Shown: positions 21,201 through 28,628, counted from the stretch's first letter. The stretch: 64,000 nucleotides of DNA from Paenibacillaceae bacterium (GCA_029256185.1 JAQSYI010000014.1:124001-188000); one strand, 5' to 3'. Numbers and translations are program-made. Notes: generated by a model not told the origin, from the letters alone.

Positions 21201-21452
21201 CACAATGCGCTGTCCGCTCCAAGCGGCGGGAATCTGCACCTTGCGGTTCAGCCACAGGTATTTGTCCCTTCCCTTCCAGCGGTCTTGGCGCACAAGCTTG
21301 TATTCGCCCTCGAACTCTTGGGGCGGGTACACGCCATTTTCCTTGCCGTTATCCTCCCGGGCCGCCCATTCATCAAGGGCTATCCCTTCCCGGTAGCGGT
21401 ACCCCTCCAACTCATTCAGTCTTAATGCCAGCTTCTCCTCTGTCCAAAACAT
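18216..21452 (-). CDS. GH38 alpha-mannosidase
   Basis: 1078 residues, cytoplasmic. The N-terminal ~240 residues form a beta-rich lead domain typical of bacterial GH38. The catalytic barrel begins at CIGHTHIDVAWMW, with metal ligands H248 and D250, and has the nucleophile D360 in WLPDVFGYSWALP. It is followed by the GH38 middle domain and a large C-terminal beta-sandwich region. Members are retaining, metal-dependent enzymes that release alpha-mannose from oligosaccharides. GGAGGAGGG seven nt before the ATG fixes the start. A LacI-family gene lies upstream, and the gap contains a palindrome that is repeated in front of that regulator, so repression by it is likely. A 19-bp repeat array occupies the probable leader. 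Confidence 0.95.
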   Translation of the reverse strand: MFWTEEKLALRLNELEGYRYREGIALDEWAAREDNGKENGVYPPQEFEGEYKLVRQDRWKGRDKYLWLNRKVQIPAAWSGQRIVGVFDFGKTGAGNNGGFESLLYVNGQPYQGVDSNHKEVFFPDEYAGQVVDLTFRLWSGLDPGARFVEQEHEFKRAELAVLDAAADDLYYTARAALSTSRQLPEGQPDKQELLMAVDRAFLQLDWSRPGSPFFYESVTAAAAILREAVSRFEKKHAVTVTCIGHTHIDVAWMWRLTHTREKAARSFSTVLRLMEQYPDYVFLQSQPQLYAYIKQDYPEIYAQIKERVKEGRWEVGGAMWLEADCNLTSGESLVRQILYGTQFFREEFGVECKYLWLPDVFGYSWALPQILRKSGIDTFMTTKISWNQYNRLPHDTFHWRGIDGSEVLTHFITTPEKAEDGVWWYTYNGLIEPFAVKGIWDQYRDKNVNRDLLLSYGYGDGGGGVNREMLEMRRRLDEMPGIPHVQTGRAQEYFERLQETFANTDQYVHTWDGELYLEYHRGTYTSQAHNKRMNRKLELLYREAEWLQTLLAVEKGGFTHYPAARFKEGWTTILRNQFHDIIPGSSIREVYEDSRVEYAEAESLGQALWTDAAAELAVLCGSQEELGASAVGDGGEAVTWTVFNGTSCTRTELVVIPARADGSDGPVSGASHGNGRWTDAAGNVLQAERGADGQWLVQVQDIPALGSEVIQYRPAHAALPASHGIPFSFDSSSLTTPFYLLEWNEAGQLTRLYDRSAQREVLFAGERGNVLQVFEDKPKMFNAWDIDLFYQEKMREIKALQSIELVESNMLQAVVRFVWTYMDSVITQDMKVYAHSRRIDYETHVDWHEQQQLLKVAFPVAVRATEATYDIQFGNVKRPTHWNTSWDYARFETVGHQWADLSERGYGVSLLNDCKYGYDVKDHVLRLSLIKSAINPDETADQGEHRFTYSLLPHEGDWVQGQTVQEAWFLNNRLRAVKGAYSAGAGKSLIRMDRDNIAVDAVKMAEDGSGWIIRLHEYTGVRSPITLVSDYPVASWQECDLLERPVDEAVQSSGITLQVNPYEIKTLLVKTIEPANA

Positions 21453-21489
21453 CAACAAACCCTCCTCCATTCTGTTCTTGCCGGTTTAA

Positions 21490-21584
21490 CTGCTGCATTG
21501 CTCTCTGACTGCTGCATTGCTTCTCGGCTGCCTCATTGCTCAGCGACTGTCACATTGCTTAACGACTGCCACATCGCTCCGCGC
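21490..21584. repeat. 19-bp tandem repeat, five copies, in front of the mannosidase gene
   Basis: Units start with CTGCTGCATTGCTCTCTGA and drift to CTGCCACATCGCTCC, with an exact 19-bp period. The array sits between the LacI-type operator and the start codon, so it would be part of the mRNA leader. The core CTGCATTG is shared with the 21-bp array at 9848-9989. Confidence 0.8.
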
Positions 21585-21627
21585 ACCCTCACAAAAACTA
21601 TTCCACTTTCTACTTGGCATCCAGATC

Positions 21628-21643
21628 AATAACACGTGTTATT
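21628..21643. promoter_or_regulatory. LacI-type operator upstream of alpha-mannosidase
   Basis: A perfect 16-bp palindrome, AATAACACGTGTTATT, with a central CG as in LacI-family operators. It lies about 176 bp before the mannosidase start, and its 14-bp core recurs upstream of the adjacent lacI-family gene. Confidence 0.75.
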
Positions 21644-21650
21644 ACCCAAA

Positions 21651-21671
21651 GAAAAATGCTCCTGCCGGAGC
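21651..21671 (-). terminator. Weak terminator of the LacI-family gene
   Basis: On the minus strand GCTCC pairs with GGAGC over a GGCA loop and is followed by ATTTTTC. It is only a 5-bp stem, but directly after the gene. Confidence 0.4.
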
Positions 21672-21706
21672 TTGGGGACCCTTATCTATTACCACTGGAA
21701 CAGCAG

Positions 21707-22867
21707 CTATGCGCTGTCCCCTGCCCTTAGCACGGCAGACAGCCGGATTTTCTCCGGGCGTCCGGATTTCCCGCTCCCATTTTCTTGGCCAGGCCCACCA
21801 TTGCCGGAGTTGCCTGCAATCTGGCGGAGAACGCACCGGACCGCTTCCTCTCCCATCTGCTCATACGGAATCTCCACACAACTAAGGGAAGGCACAATCA
21901 GCCGATGTCCCCTGATGGTGTTATCCGCAGCCATCACCCGCAGATCCTCGCCGATCCGCAATCCCAGCTTCCAGGCGGCACGGTACAATTCCGGCACACT
22001 GCTGGACCAGTTGATGAACAAGCCGGCGTCACGCCATTCTTCAACGGCCTGGCTTAGCAGCGATTCCATCTGCTCCTCCCGTTCCATATGCAGCCGCCAA
22101 AAGCGGGGCTCCAGTTCCCTGTGGGCGCACCATTGCGCATAAGCCTCCCTGCGGTTGCGCTCCGCCCAATTGCTGCTGCTCTGCTCATTGTACATCTCTA
22201 CATACAATGGCGCTTTCTGCGGACTTGATCCAGACAATCCCGCTTTCTGACCGCTTGACCCTGACAATGCCGCCTGCTGCTCACTTGCCGATGCCGCCCT
22301 CCCCAGACCGGCTGCCTCCGTGGGGACCCGGGTCATATATTCCAGTCCCAGCATTACACTCCCGCGGTAATCCGCCTGAATGGAGAACATGCCGTCATCC
22401 TCCGCATATCCTTCCACGGAAACACAGGGGATACCGGCTTCGGACACCCGCTTTGCCCAATCCGCATCGGCGTAACTAACGTTATCCAAGGTTACAATGC
22501 CGTCAATCTTCCGTTGGTGGTAGAGGGCAAGCAGCCCCTCTCTCCCCTGTCCTGCGGCCCCTGGAGAAGTGATCAGGATATGATAGCCCTGTGCCTCACA
22601 CTCCCGTTGCATCCCCTCAAGCAGTTGCACGAACAATGGTTGTCTGGTGTCCCCATATGCCGCCAGACACAGACTCTTCCCCGTCCGCATGCTCCGCGCT
22701 TGGGCGTCCACATGATAATTCAGCTCCCTGATGGCGTCGAGCACGGCCTCCCGGGTTTCCTCGCTGACTCCGATACCCGGAGTATTGTTCAGAACTGCTG
22801 AGACCACGCCGCGGGAGACGCCCGCCCTTTTGGCTACATCAAAGCTGGTCACTCTTTTTTTGCTCAT
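21707..22867 (-). CDS. LacI-family transcriptional regulator
   Basis: 386 residues. The N-terminal helix-turn-helix (VAKRAGVSRGVVSAVLN) and hinge are followed by a periplasmic-binding-like sensor domain beginning at LCLAAYGD. The ATG at MSKKRV gives the usual LacI start. Around residues 195-225 there is a Ser/Gly/Gln-rich insert (ALSGSSGQKAGLSGSSPQKA) made of a 10-residue repeat, encoded by a 30-bp tandem DNA repeat; this loop is absent from typical LacI proteins. The palindrome ATAACACGTGTTAT occurs 24 bp upstream of its own start and again before the mannosidase gene, so autoregulation and control of mannoside breakdown are inferred. The C-terminus is extended by a Gly/Asn-rich tail. Confidence 0.93.
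   Translation of the reverse strand: MSKKRVTSFDVAKRAGVSRGVVSAVLNNTPGIGVSEETREAVLDAIRELNYHVDAQARSMRTGKSLCLAAYGDTRQPLFVQLLEGMQRECEAQGYHILITSPGAAGQGREGLLALYHQRKIDGIVTLDNVSYADADWAKRVSEAGIPCVSVEGYAEDDGMFSIQADYRGSVMLGLEYMTRVPTEAAGLGRAASASEQQAALSGSSGQKAGLSGSSPQKAPLYVEMYNEQSSSNWAERNRREAYAQWCAHRELEPRFWRLHMEREEQMESLLSQAVEEWRDAGLFINWSSSVPELYRAAWKLGLRIGEDLRVMAADNTIRGHRLIVPSLSCVEIPYEQMGEEAVRCVLRQIAGNSGNGGPGQENGSGKSGRPEKIRLSAVLRAGDSA
22204..22293. repeat. 30-bp in-frame tandem repeat inside the LacI-family gene
   Basis: Three copies with an exact 30-bp period, each starting ACAAT(G/C)(G/C)CGC. The copies encode the 10-residue repeat in the sensor domain. They are degenerate, so the expansion is not brand new. 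Confidence 0.75.
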
Positions 22868-22889
22868 GGCACACCTCGCACACGAACAG

Positions 22890-22905
22890 TATAACACGTG
22901 TTATT
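22890..22905. promoter_or_regulatory. LacI-type operator upstream of the lacI-family gene
   Basis: Perfect 14-bp palindrome ATAACACGTGTTAT, identical to the core of the operator in front of the mannosidase gene and 24 bp before the regulator's start codon. Confidence 0.75.
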
Positions 22906-23056
22906 AAAGCTTGTAAATAGACTATACTTTCAAAAAAGAGGACTACCGTATTATAGGTTTGCAAACTCTCCCTAGCCCGTACCGCTGTTTACCCAAGCAT
23001 ATCTTCGTACCCGTTCATAAAATAAACCAATCTGACAGACAGGAGGGATGTTCATC

Positions 23057-23467
23057 ATGTCACAATTTCTAGATATGGCGACTTCGATTAATTCCGGCAA
23101 CACGGGCTTTCCCAATACAGCTTTGACGGGAGGCCCGGAATTATTCGGCGCTCTAGGCCTTGTTACCAATTCCAGCGTCAATCCGGTTATTGCCTTGAAT
23201 GGGACGATCGGTCTGTCCGGAGAAGAAGGGGACACGTTTCTCCTGTATATTGTAAGAGGAATAACCTTCGATCCTGCCAGCATCATCTATTTTGCGGAAG
23301 GTACCGTAGCGGTGACGGGAGGCAATGAATTGCACTCTTTTCAGACTGCGGATTTTGCCCCGCCGACGCAGCCGTTTATCAATTATTCCGCGTATATTTC
23401 CGGAGTGTCCACTACAGTCCGCAGCGGTCCGGAAGCCTTCTATGCCATCGCTTCGACCAGAACCTGA
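23057..23467 (+). CDS. Small hypothetical protein, possibly surface located
   Basis: 136 residues, start set by AGGAGGG nine nt before the ATG at MSQFLDM; an in-frame ATG 9 bp earlier has no spacing to the site. I do not recognise the family. The composition is rich in Gly, Ser, Thr, Asn and hydrophobic beta-type residues, with no charged helices and no signal peptide, which resembles small jelly-roll proteins found on spore surfaces. CATAAAATA, a match to sporulation sigma-K/E -10 boxes, lies about 40 bp upstream, but a fitting -35 is missing. A strong terminator follows. It stands next to a glycan assembly cluster, so it could be a glycosylated surface protein; that is inference only. Confidence 0.7.
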   Translation: MSQFLDMATSINSGNTGFPNTALTGGPELFGALGLVTNSSVNPVIALNGTIGLSGEEGDTFLLYIVRGITFDPASIIYFAEGTVAVTGGNELHSFQTADFAPPTQPFINYSAYISGVSTTVRSGPEAFYAIASTRT

Positions 23468-23480
23468 ATGCTGTTGCCCC

Positions 23481-23524
23481 AAAAAAGCCAACCCGCCAAA
23501 GTCCAAACAGCGGGAAGGCTTTTT
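23481..23524 (+). terminator. Rho-independent terminator
   Basis: AAAAAAGCC and CCCGC pair with GCGGG and GGCTTTTT, giving a long hairpin with a T-run, 14 bp after the stop of the small protein gene. Confidence 0.85.
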
Positions 23525-23564
23525 CCATTTTCACACAGCCAGGCACATATCCCGGACCCTCACT

Positions 23565-24275
23565 TTAATTGGGAGAGCCCTTCGTAATAATGCTTGCCGC
23601 CTTGCCGAAATCCAGCGCCACCTTGCCGGTCAGTTCTGCAGTTTTCTGGGCAAGCACCACCGCATTGACGCCACAGGTAAACAGGACCAAATCAAATGCG
23701 TCCCGGTGATCCGACAGCCATTGCAGCGTCTCCTCCATATAGCCGTAATGTGCAAAAGGAAGAGCGTGGACAACAGTGAGGGAATATGGAGGAGCGACCA
23801 ACTTCTGCCGGAGCGTCTCCGCCTCCCGGGTAACAAGCACAATGCGCTGTCCGGTAATCAAGGACCAGAATTGTTGGGTATAGACCATATCCCGGTTGAT
23901 GCAGGCATGACAGGCAGCCTTCGGCGAGAGGGAGTAATACTGAAAGATCTGGTCGGTCAGCTGTCTTTTCAAATATTCAGGAGCGTTGATGACCGAATCC
24001 CCATGAGGCAGAATACCCACCACATCCGCTTTGCCGATTGCCTCCCGCACAGCGTCCCGCAGCGCGTAATTGGGCAGGGTCAATCCTTTTTGCCCCTTGT
24101 TCGCCTTTATCGCCCACCGTTCCTTCAGCACATCCTCAACAGGCCATACTGTATCCTGGGCCAGGACCAGGTTCTCCCCGTCCCCCATCCGGACCAGTGA
24201 GAACGGAAGGCGCGCCTCCAACGCGTGACCCAGCCGCAAAAGCACCTGCTCGGTATCAAGATAGGGATAATTCAT
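23565..24275 (-). CDS. GT-D fold glycosyltransferase (DUF1792 type)
   Basis: 236 residues. The motif LVRMGDGENLVL near residue 27 matches the R-x-GDGE signature of the GT-D fold family (DUF1792), in which the acidic residues serve in catalysis and metal binding; DVVGILPHGDS and LVLFTCGVNAVVLAQ are further typical blocks. Known members add glucose to glycosylated surface adhesins. No signal peptide or membrane helix, so it acts in the cytoplasm. The ATG at MNYPYLD has AGGAG about 10 nt upstream; a longer frame exists but lacks a ribosome site. It is divergent from the glycosyltransferase cluster and shares its intergenic region with two 67-bp repeats. Confidence 0.8.
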   Translation of the reverse strand: MNYPYLDTEQVLLRLGHALEARLPFSLVRMGDGENLVLAQDTVWPVEDVLKERWAIKANKGQKGLTLPNYALRDAVREAIGKADVVGILPHGDSVINAPEYLKRQLTDQIFQYYSLSPKAACHACINRDMVYTQQFWSLITGQRIVLVTREAETLRQKLVAPPYSLTVVHALPFAHYGYMEETLQWLSDHRDAFDLVLFTCGVNAVVLAQKTAELTGKVALDFGKAASIITKGSPN

Positions 24276-24451
24276 ATGAAACAGGCTCCTCTCCTTCCGG
24301 TTTGTATATGTATATGCCTGCACCTCCCCGCACTTTTGTGTACACGGCAATTTTGGGCGGCCAATTCGCCCCGTTTTTCGGGCAACTGGTTCAATGTACG
24401 TTAATTTTTCAGGGCGGCTCACATAGTTTGTCTAATATATAACTACGAAGC

Positions 24452-24579
24452 CTATGCTTGCGAAGCCAGTTTTTCGCCATAACCGCTTCGCTTTAGGTTA
24501 TAGAACTCAAAATTTGGTCTATGCTTACGAAGCCAGTTTTTCGCCATAACCGCTTCGCTTTAGGTTATAGAACTCAAAA
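24452..24579. repeat. Two near-identical 61-bp direct repeats, 67-bp period
   Basis: Both copies run from CTATGCTT(G/A)CGAAGCC to TATAGAACTCAAAA and differ at one position. Each contains an inverted repeat (GCGAAGC or CGAAGC with GCTTCG) able to form a hairpin around TTTTTCGCC. They end 18 bp before the start of the downstream glycosyltransferase gene, so they would form its mRNA leader or regulatory region. Confidence 0.85.
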
Positions 24580-24597
24580 CTTTAAGGAGGCACAGCT

Positions 24598-25293
24598 ATG
24601 GACAGAAAAGTCGTCATTGAAATCAATTTCAACAACTTCGGCTTGAATCCCGACCGTCTGACTCATCAATGGCTGGAAGAGCGCATCGGCATATTCAGAA
24701 ACTTGACATTGCGCAGTCTGAAGAAGCAAACCTCCCAAAATTTTCTCGCCGTACTGAAGCTGGCGGGCGGCTGCACCGACATTGTGGAGCGTATTCTGGC
24801 AACGCAGGAACCGCTTCCTCCCCATATTCAATTTGGTACCAGCATCGAAAGCAAATACCGGATCGAACAATATATTCAGGGTGCTCAGGAGCTGTATATC
24901 GCCCGGCTCGACTCCGACGATCTGTTTCACGAGACCTTCGTACAACAGCTCCATGATTACCGGCCCCAGCCCGGCACCGTAGCTCTTGTTAATTGCCACG
25001 GCTATCTGTGGGATACGGTCAACGGCCAGCTGGCGGAATACTACCATCATTCCCCCCAGTTCTATACCTTCATCTACCGGGTACAGGACTATCTGGACGG
25101 ATTCCGGGTGAAGCTTCCGGGCAGAGGAACCCACGGCAATGTCATCGATCTTCCTCATGAGATATTCACCGGGCGCAATTATGTTAATGTCATTCACCGC
25201 TCCAATTCGTCCATCAAGAAAATCCGCAAACCGGATATTTTGCCTCCGGAAGCAACGGGTCTGGTGTTGAGCCATTTTATGACATTCTTCTGA
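24598..25293 (+). CDS. Putative glycosyltransferase, rhamnosyltransferase-like
   Basis: 231 residues. A GT-A type fold is suggested by FRNLTLRSLKKQTSQNF at the N-terminus and the metal-binding RLDSDD motif near residue 103; this arrangement fits the putative rhamnosyltransferase family (Rhamno_transf). TAAGGAGG lies 8 nt before the ATG. It is the first of four consecutive plus-strand genes (transferase, sugar dehydrogenase, methyltransferase, transferase) separated by 46, -11 and -4 bp, an operon for assembling a modified glycan. Donor and acceptor are unknown. Confidence 0.8.
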   Translation: MDRKVVIEINFNNFGLNPDRLTHQWLEERIGIFRNLTLRSLKKQTSQNFLAVLKLAGGCTDIVERILATQEPLPPHIQFGTSIESKYRIEQYIQGAQELYIARLDSDDLFHETFVQQLHDYRPQPGTVALVNCHGYLWDTVNGQLAEYYHHSPQFYTFIYRVQDYLDGFRVKLPGRGTHGNVIDLPHEIFTGRNYVNVIHRSNSSIKKIRKPDILPPEATGLVLSHFMTFF

Positions 25294-25339
25294 ACCGGGC
25301 TTCAATAATTACTATAGTTCCTTTGGGAGGGAGACAGAC

Positions 25340-26680
25340 TTGGAGCTGCTTGCAAAAATTGAACAACGCACCGCCGGGGTGGCCGTCATTGGGTTAGGTT
25401 ATGTGGGACTGCCCCTGTCTGTTGAATTTGCCCGGGCAGGGTACACAGTCTACGGAATAGATTCGGATGCGCATAAGATCGCCATGCTGAAAAAAGGGAA
25501 CTCGTACATTTTGGACACGGATAGCTCCAGTATCGGAGAGTTGACGGCCGGCGGAGCCTTGCAGCCCTCCATGGATTACGACGCCCTGGAGCAGGCGGAT
25601 ATCGCCGTGCTTTGCGTCCCCACTCCGCTTGACCATGAGCGAAATCCGGATATTTCCTTCATTGAAGCAGCCATATCCCGGCTCATTCCCCGCCTGAAGA
25701 GGGGCAGCCTTGTCATTCTGGAGAGCACCACCTATCCGGGGACCACACGGGAGCTGATTGCCGGCCGGATTGAAGCGGAGCGGGGCTGGAGAGCCGGCAG
25801 AGATTTTTTTGCCTGCTTCTCACCCGAGCGGGTAGACCCGGGGAACAGGCGGTTTTCCATCCGGTCCATGCCCAAAATCATCGGAGGCCGTACACCTTCC
25901 TGCTTGGAGGCGGGACAGTCGTTTTACGGAACCGTGTTTGACCGCGTAGTACCTGTCAGCTCCAATGAAACAGCCGAGTTCGCCAAATTGCTTGAAAATA
26001 CTTTCCGCAACGTCAATATTGCGCTTGTCAATGAACTGGCTCCCGTTTGCGAAGCAATGGGCGTGAGCATCTGGGAGGTAGTTGAGGCCGCTGCCACCAA
26101 ACCTTTTGGATATATGCCCTTTTATCCCGGGCCCGGCATCGGCGGACATTGCATTCCTGTCGATCCTCTTTATCTCGCCTGGAAATCCGGGCAACTGGGG
26201 ATGCCGCTGAAATTAATCGGGCAGGCGGATGAAATTAACCGCGGCATGCCCGCGTATGTCGTGCAACATATTAAAGCCCTTCTGGAGCGCGAAGGTAAAA
26301 CCATCCGCGGAGCTGCGATCATTCTGTCCGGCTTGGCCTATAAGCGGGATACGGATGATCTCCGGGAATCACCGGCTCTTGAGATCCTTGGCCTTCTGCG
26401 GCGTTTGGGCGCCCATACAGCCTATCATGATCCCCATATTCCCGCATGCCGGATTGAGGGGGAGCAGTACGTTTCCCAGGCGGCTGCACCGTCCCTGTGG
26501 GCGGAATCGGACCTGACTGTCATTACGGCGGATCATGCTGCCGTGGATTACCAGCAGATCGCCGATCATGCCCCGCTGGTATTCGATACACGCCATGCCA
26601 CTAAAGGATGCAAGGGCGGCCGCATTATTCTGCTTGGCAGCCATAGCCGCACAGGGAGGGAACAAGAAAATGCCCAATGA
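25340..26680 (+). CDS. Nucleotide-sugar dehydrogenase (UDP-glucose/UDP-HexNAc type)
   Basis: 446 residues with a TTG start behind GGGAGGG. The N-terminal NAD domain has GLGYVGLPLSVEFARAGY; the central domain contains CVPTPLD and the catalytic cysteine C271 in GIGGHCIPVDPLYLAW; the C-terminal UDP-binding domain includes GLAYKRDTDDLRESP. Enzymes of this family oxidise the C6 of a UDP-sugar to the uronic acid with two NAD. The sequence order and motifs look closer to the WecC/WbpA (N-acetylhexosamine) branch than to plain UDP-glucose dehydrogenase, but this is not certain. It overlaps the following methyltransferase gene by 11 bp, so the two are translationally coupled. Confidence 0.9.
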   Translation: MELLAKIEQRTAGVAVIGLGYVGLPLSVEFARAGYTVYGIDSDAHKIAMLKKGNSYILDTDSSSIGELTAGGALQPSMDYDALEQADIAVLCVPTPLDHERNPDISFIEAAISRLIPRLKRGSLVILESTTYPGTTRELIAGRIEAERGWRAGRDFFACFSPERVDPGNRRFSIRSMPKIIGGRTPSCLEAGQSFYGTVFDRVVPVSSNETAEFAKLLENTFRNVNIALVNELAPVCEAMGVSIWEVVEAAATKPFGYMPFYPGPGIGGHCIPVDPLYLAWKSGQLGMPLKLIGQADEINRGMPAYVVQHIKALLEREGKTIRGAAIILSGLAYKRDTDDLRESPALEILGLLRRLGAHTAYHDPHIPACRIEGEQYVSQAAAPSLWAESDLTVITADHAAVDYQQIADHAPLVFDTRHATKGCKGGRIILLGSHSRTGREQENAQ

Positions 26681-27401
26681 CGACCGTGTGAATGAAAGGT
26701 ATTACGGCTTGATCAACTCCCTGGAATCCCATCAGTCCACCCGCATGCGGATCCACTGGATATGCAGACAAACAACGGGGAAAAAAATTCTCGACGCGGG
26801 ATGCAGCCAGGGGATCACCACCATTCTGCTGGCCAGAGAGGGATTTGAGGTGACGGGAATCGATCTGGACGAAGCCAGCCTGGCCTATGCCATCCAAGAG
26901 GTCAAGAAGGAGTCCGCCCCTGTCAGGAAGAATGTGACCTTTTTTCTGACCAATGTATTGGAGATTAATCCCGCCATGGTTTTCGATACGGTCATTCTGG
27001 GAGAAATTCTCGAGCACTTTTCCCATCCCCTGCAGTTGCTGGAGAAGGTTCACTCCCTGCTGCCCGAAGGGGGACGGATCATTATTACGGTTCCTTACGG
27101 CTTCCATCCGTTCCATGACCACAAGCAAACTTTCTACTGCTCCAACCTCTACCTGATGCTGGAGCCCTTCTATGAGCAGTTGGAGATGGAAATTCATCAT
27201 AAGTATTTGTTTTGTACAGGCAAAAAAAGAGAGGCCCCCGCAGCGCCGCTCTCAAGAAACGAACAGATGGAGCGGTGGATGCTGCTCGATTGCGGGAAGT
27301 TCGCGGAAATGGAAGGACAGCACTTCAAGGCGCTGACGGAACGGAAGAAGAACGCCGGAGTCAAATCCGCTTCCGAGACGGACGGGAGCGGATCCTTATG
27401 A
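26670..27401 (+). CDS. Class I SAM-dependent methyltransferase
   Basis: 243 residues. SAM-binding motif I is KILDAGCSQGITT near residues 36-48, followed by the acidic motif II (VTGIDLD), FDTVILGEILEHF as motif post-II, and a C-terminal lid. It starts inside the end of the dehydrogenase gene with GGGAGGG upstream and overlaps the next glycosyltransferase by 4 bp (ATGA). In this setting it probably methylates a sugar of the glycan or a carrier-linked intermediate, as in capsule and spore-glycan loci; the target atom cannot be told. Confidence 0.88.
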   Translation: MPNDDRVNERYYGLINSLESHQSTRMRIHWICRQTTGKKILDAGCSQGITTILLAREGFEVTGIDLDEASLAYAIQEVKKESAPVRKNVTFFLTNVLEINPAMVFDTVILGEILEHFSHPLQLLEKVHSLLPEGGRIIITVPYGFHPFHDHKQTFYCSNLYLMLEPFYEQLEMEIHHKYLFCTGKKREAPAAPLSRNEQMERWMLLDCGKFAEMEGQHFKALTERKKNAGVKSASETDGSGSL

Positions 27402-28594
27402 GCACCATAAGCCTGTGCATGATCGTGAGGGACGGGGAACAGACACTGGAGCATTGCCTGTCCTCCGTGCAGGGCCTTCCCGATGAGATCATTATCGTGG
27501 ATACAGGTTCTACAGACCGGACCCGAGAGATTGCCGGGACCTATACGAGACATGTGTACGCGTATGAGTGGAAGGATGACTTTGCGGCGGCACGCAATTA
27601 TTGCTTCGGTCTGGCTGGAGGGCAATATATCATGTGGCTGGATGCGGACGATTATCTGCCTGTGGAGGAATGGCATAAGTGGGAAAAGCTCAAGCAGAGT
27701 CTGGACGGCGGGACAGCGGGGGTGATTATGCCTTATTGTCTGGCGGCTGATGATGCAGGCCGGGAGCTGGTTGTGGGCAGAAGGCTGCGGATTGTCAGGC
27801 GGGAGCTTCAATGCCGCTGGATCGGGCGGATTCATGAATATCTGGAGTTTCCCCAACAGGAGGTCACAGTATCCGATATGATGATCTGCCATTCCCGCGG
27901 ACCGCATTCTGCGGATATGGACAAAACGTTGCATTCCAAGGATACAGGAAAACCGCCCCATTCCGCGGACACCGGAAAACCGCCCCGCTCCGCAAGGAAT
28001 TTGCGGATTCTGCGCAAGTGGATTGCGGAGGAGCCTGGAGTCACGGGCCGGAGGCTGTTCTTCTACGCCAATGAATGCTATGACCGGAGGAATTACCGGG
28101 CGGCGGCCCGCGGATATGAGAAGCTGCTCTGTGAGCCCTCCGGCTTCCGGGAGGATAGGCTGGTATCCTGCGCCAGGCTGGCTCATTGCCACCGTCAGCT
28201 TGGGGATGCCCGCAGCATGCTCAACAGTCTGCTGGCTTCCTTCCATTACGGTGCCCCCCAGCCGGACTACTGCTGCCTGATCGGCGAATGGTTCGAGGAG
28301 CGGGGAGACTGGCGGACAGCGGTCTACTGGTTCAATCAGGCGCTTGCCGCCCGGGGACAGGATACCGGGCTCCGTCCGGTTGCCCCGGCCGCGCTGACAT
28401 GGCTGCCCCATGTGCGGCTTGCCCTGTGCCATATCCGGCTGGGCGAGCTGCTCCCGGCCTGGCGGCATAATGAGCAGGCCTTGCGCTATCTGCCCGGTGA
28501 CGCTGGCTTGCTGGGGAACAAGGCCAAGCTGGAGGAGGCTCTGAAGAAGCGGGATGAAGCCGTTCCACTTAAGACGCTGCCCAGCGAAACATAA
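27398..28594 (+). CDS. Glycosyltransferase family 2 with TPR-like C-terminal region
   Basis: 398 residues. The GT2 domain (SLCMIVRDGEQTLEHCLSSV at the start, IVDTGSTD, and the metal-binding WLDADDYLP near residue 87) is followed by a helical TPR-like half (ANECYDRRNYRAAARGYEKL and similar), an arrangement seen in glycosyltransferases that modify proteins. Between them, at about residues 170-200, there is an insert of three 9-residue units ending in KPP (HSKDTGKPP, HSADTGKPP) which has no place in the family. The start overlaps the methyltransferase stop by 4 bp. It is the last gene of the operon; a strong hairpin covers the stop codon. Confidence 0.88.
   Translation: MSTISLCMIVRDGEQTLEHCLSSVQGLPDEIIIVDTGSTDRTREIAGTYTRHVYAYEWKDDFAAARNYCFGLAGGQYIMWLDADDYLPVEEWHKWEKLKQSLDGGTAGVIMPYCLAADDAGRELVVGRRLRIVRRELQCRWIGRIHEYLEFPQQEVTVSDMMICHSRGPHSADMDKTLHSKDTGKPPHSADTGKPPRSARNLRILRKWIAEEPGVTGRRLFFYANECYDRRNYRAAARGYEKLLCEPSGFREDRLVSCARLAHCHRQLGDARSMLNSLLASFHYGAPQPDYCCLIGEWFEERGDWRTAVYWFNQALAARGQDTGLRPVAPAALTWLPHVRLALCHIRLGELLPAWRHNEQALRYLPGDAGLLGNKAKLEEALKKRDEAVPLKTLPSET
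27905..27994. repeat. 27-bp in-frame tandem repeat in the GT2 gene
   Basis: Three copies plus a partial one, with an exact 27-bp period starting at CATTC, coding for HSADMDKTL, HSKDTGKPP and HSADTGKPP. The last two are nearly identical in DNA, so the duplication is fairly recent. Confidence 0.8.
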
Positions 28595-28620
28595 TTTACC
28601 AAAGTAATTTCGCCGGGCAG
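28577..28620. terminator. Bidirectional terminator between convergent genes
   Basis: CTGCCCAGCGAAA pairs with TTTCGCCGGGCAG (12 of 13 positions) over an 18-nt loop. It overlaps the GT2 stop codon and ends 8 bp before the stop of the converging siderophore-binding gene. Confidence 0.75.
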
Positions 28621-28628
28621 ACTCCCTA

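Noticed and set aside
22997..23024. Complete sigma-E promoter in front of the small surface-type protein gene
   Set aside because: GCATATC and CATAAAATA look right, but the spacing is 2-3 bp too short; only the -10 resemblance is kept as a hint.
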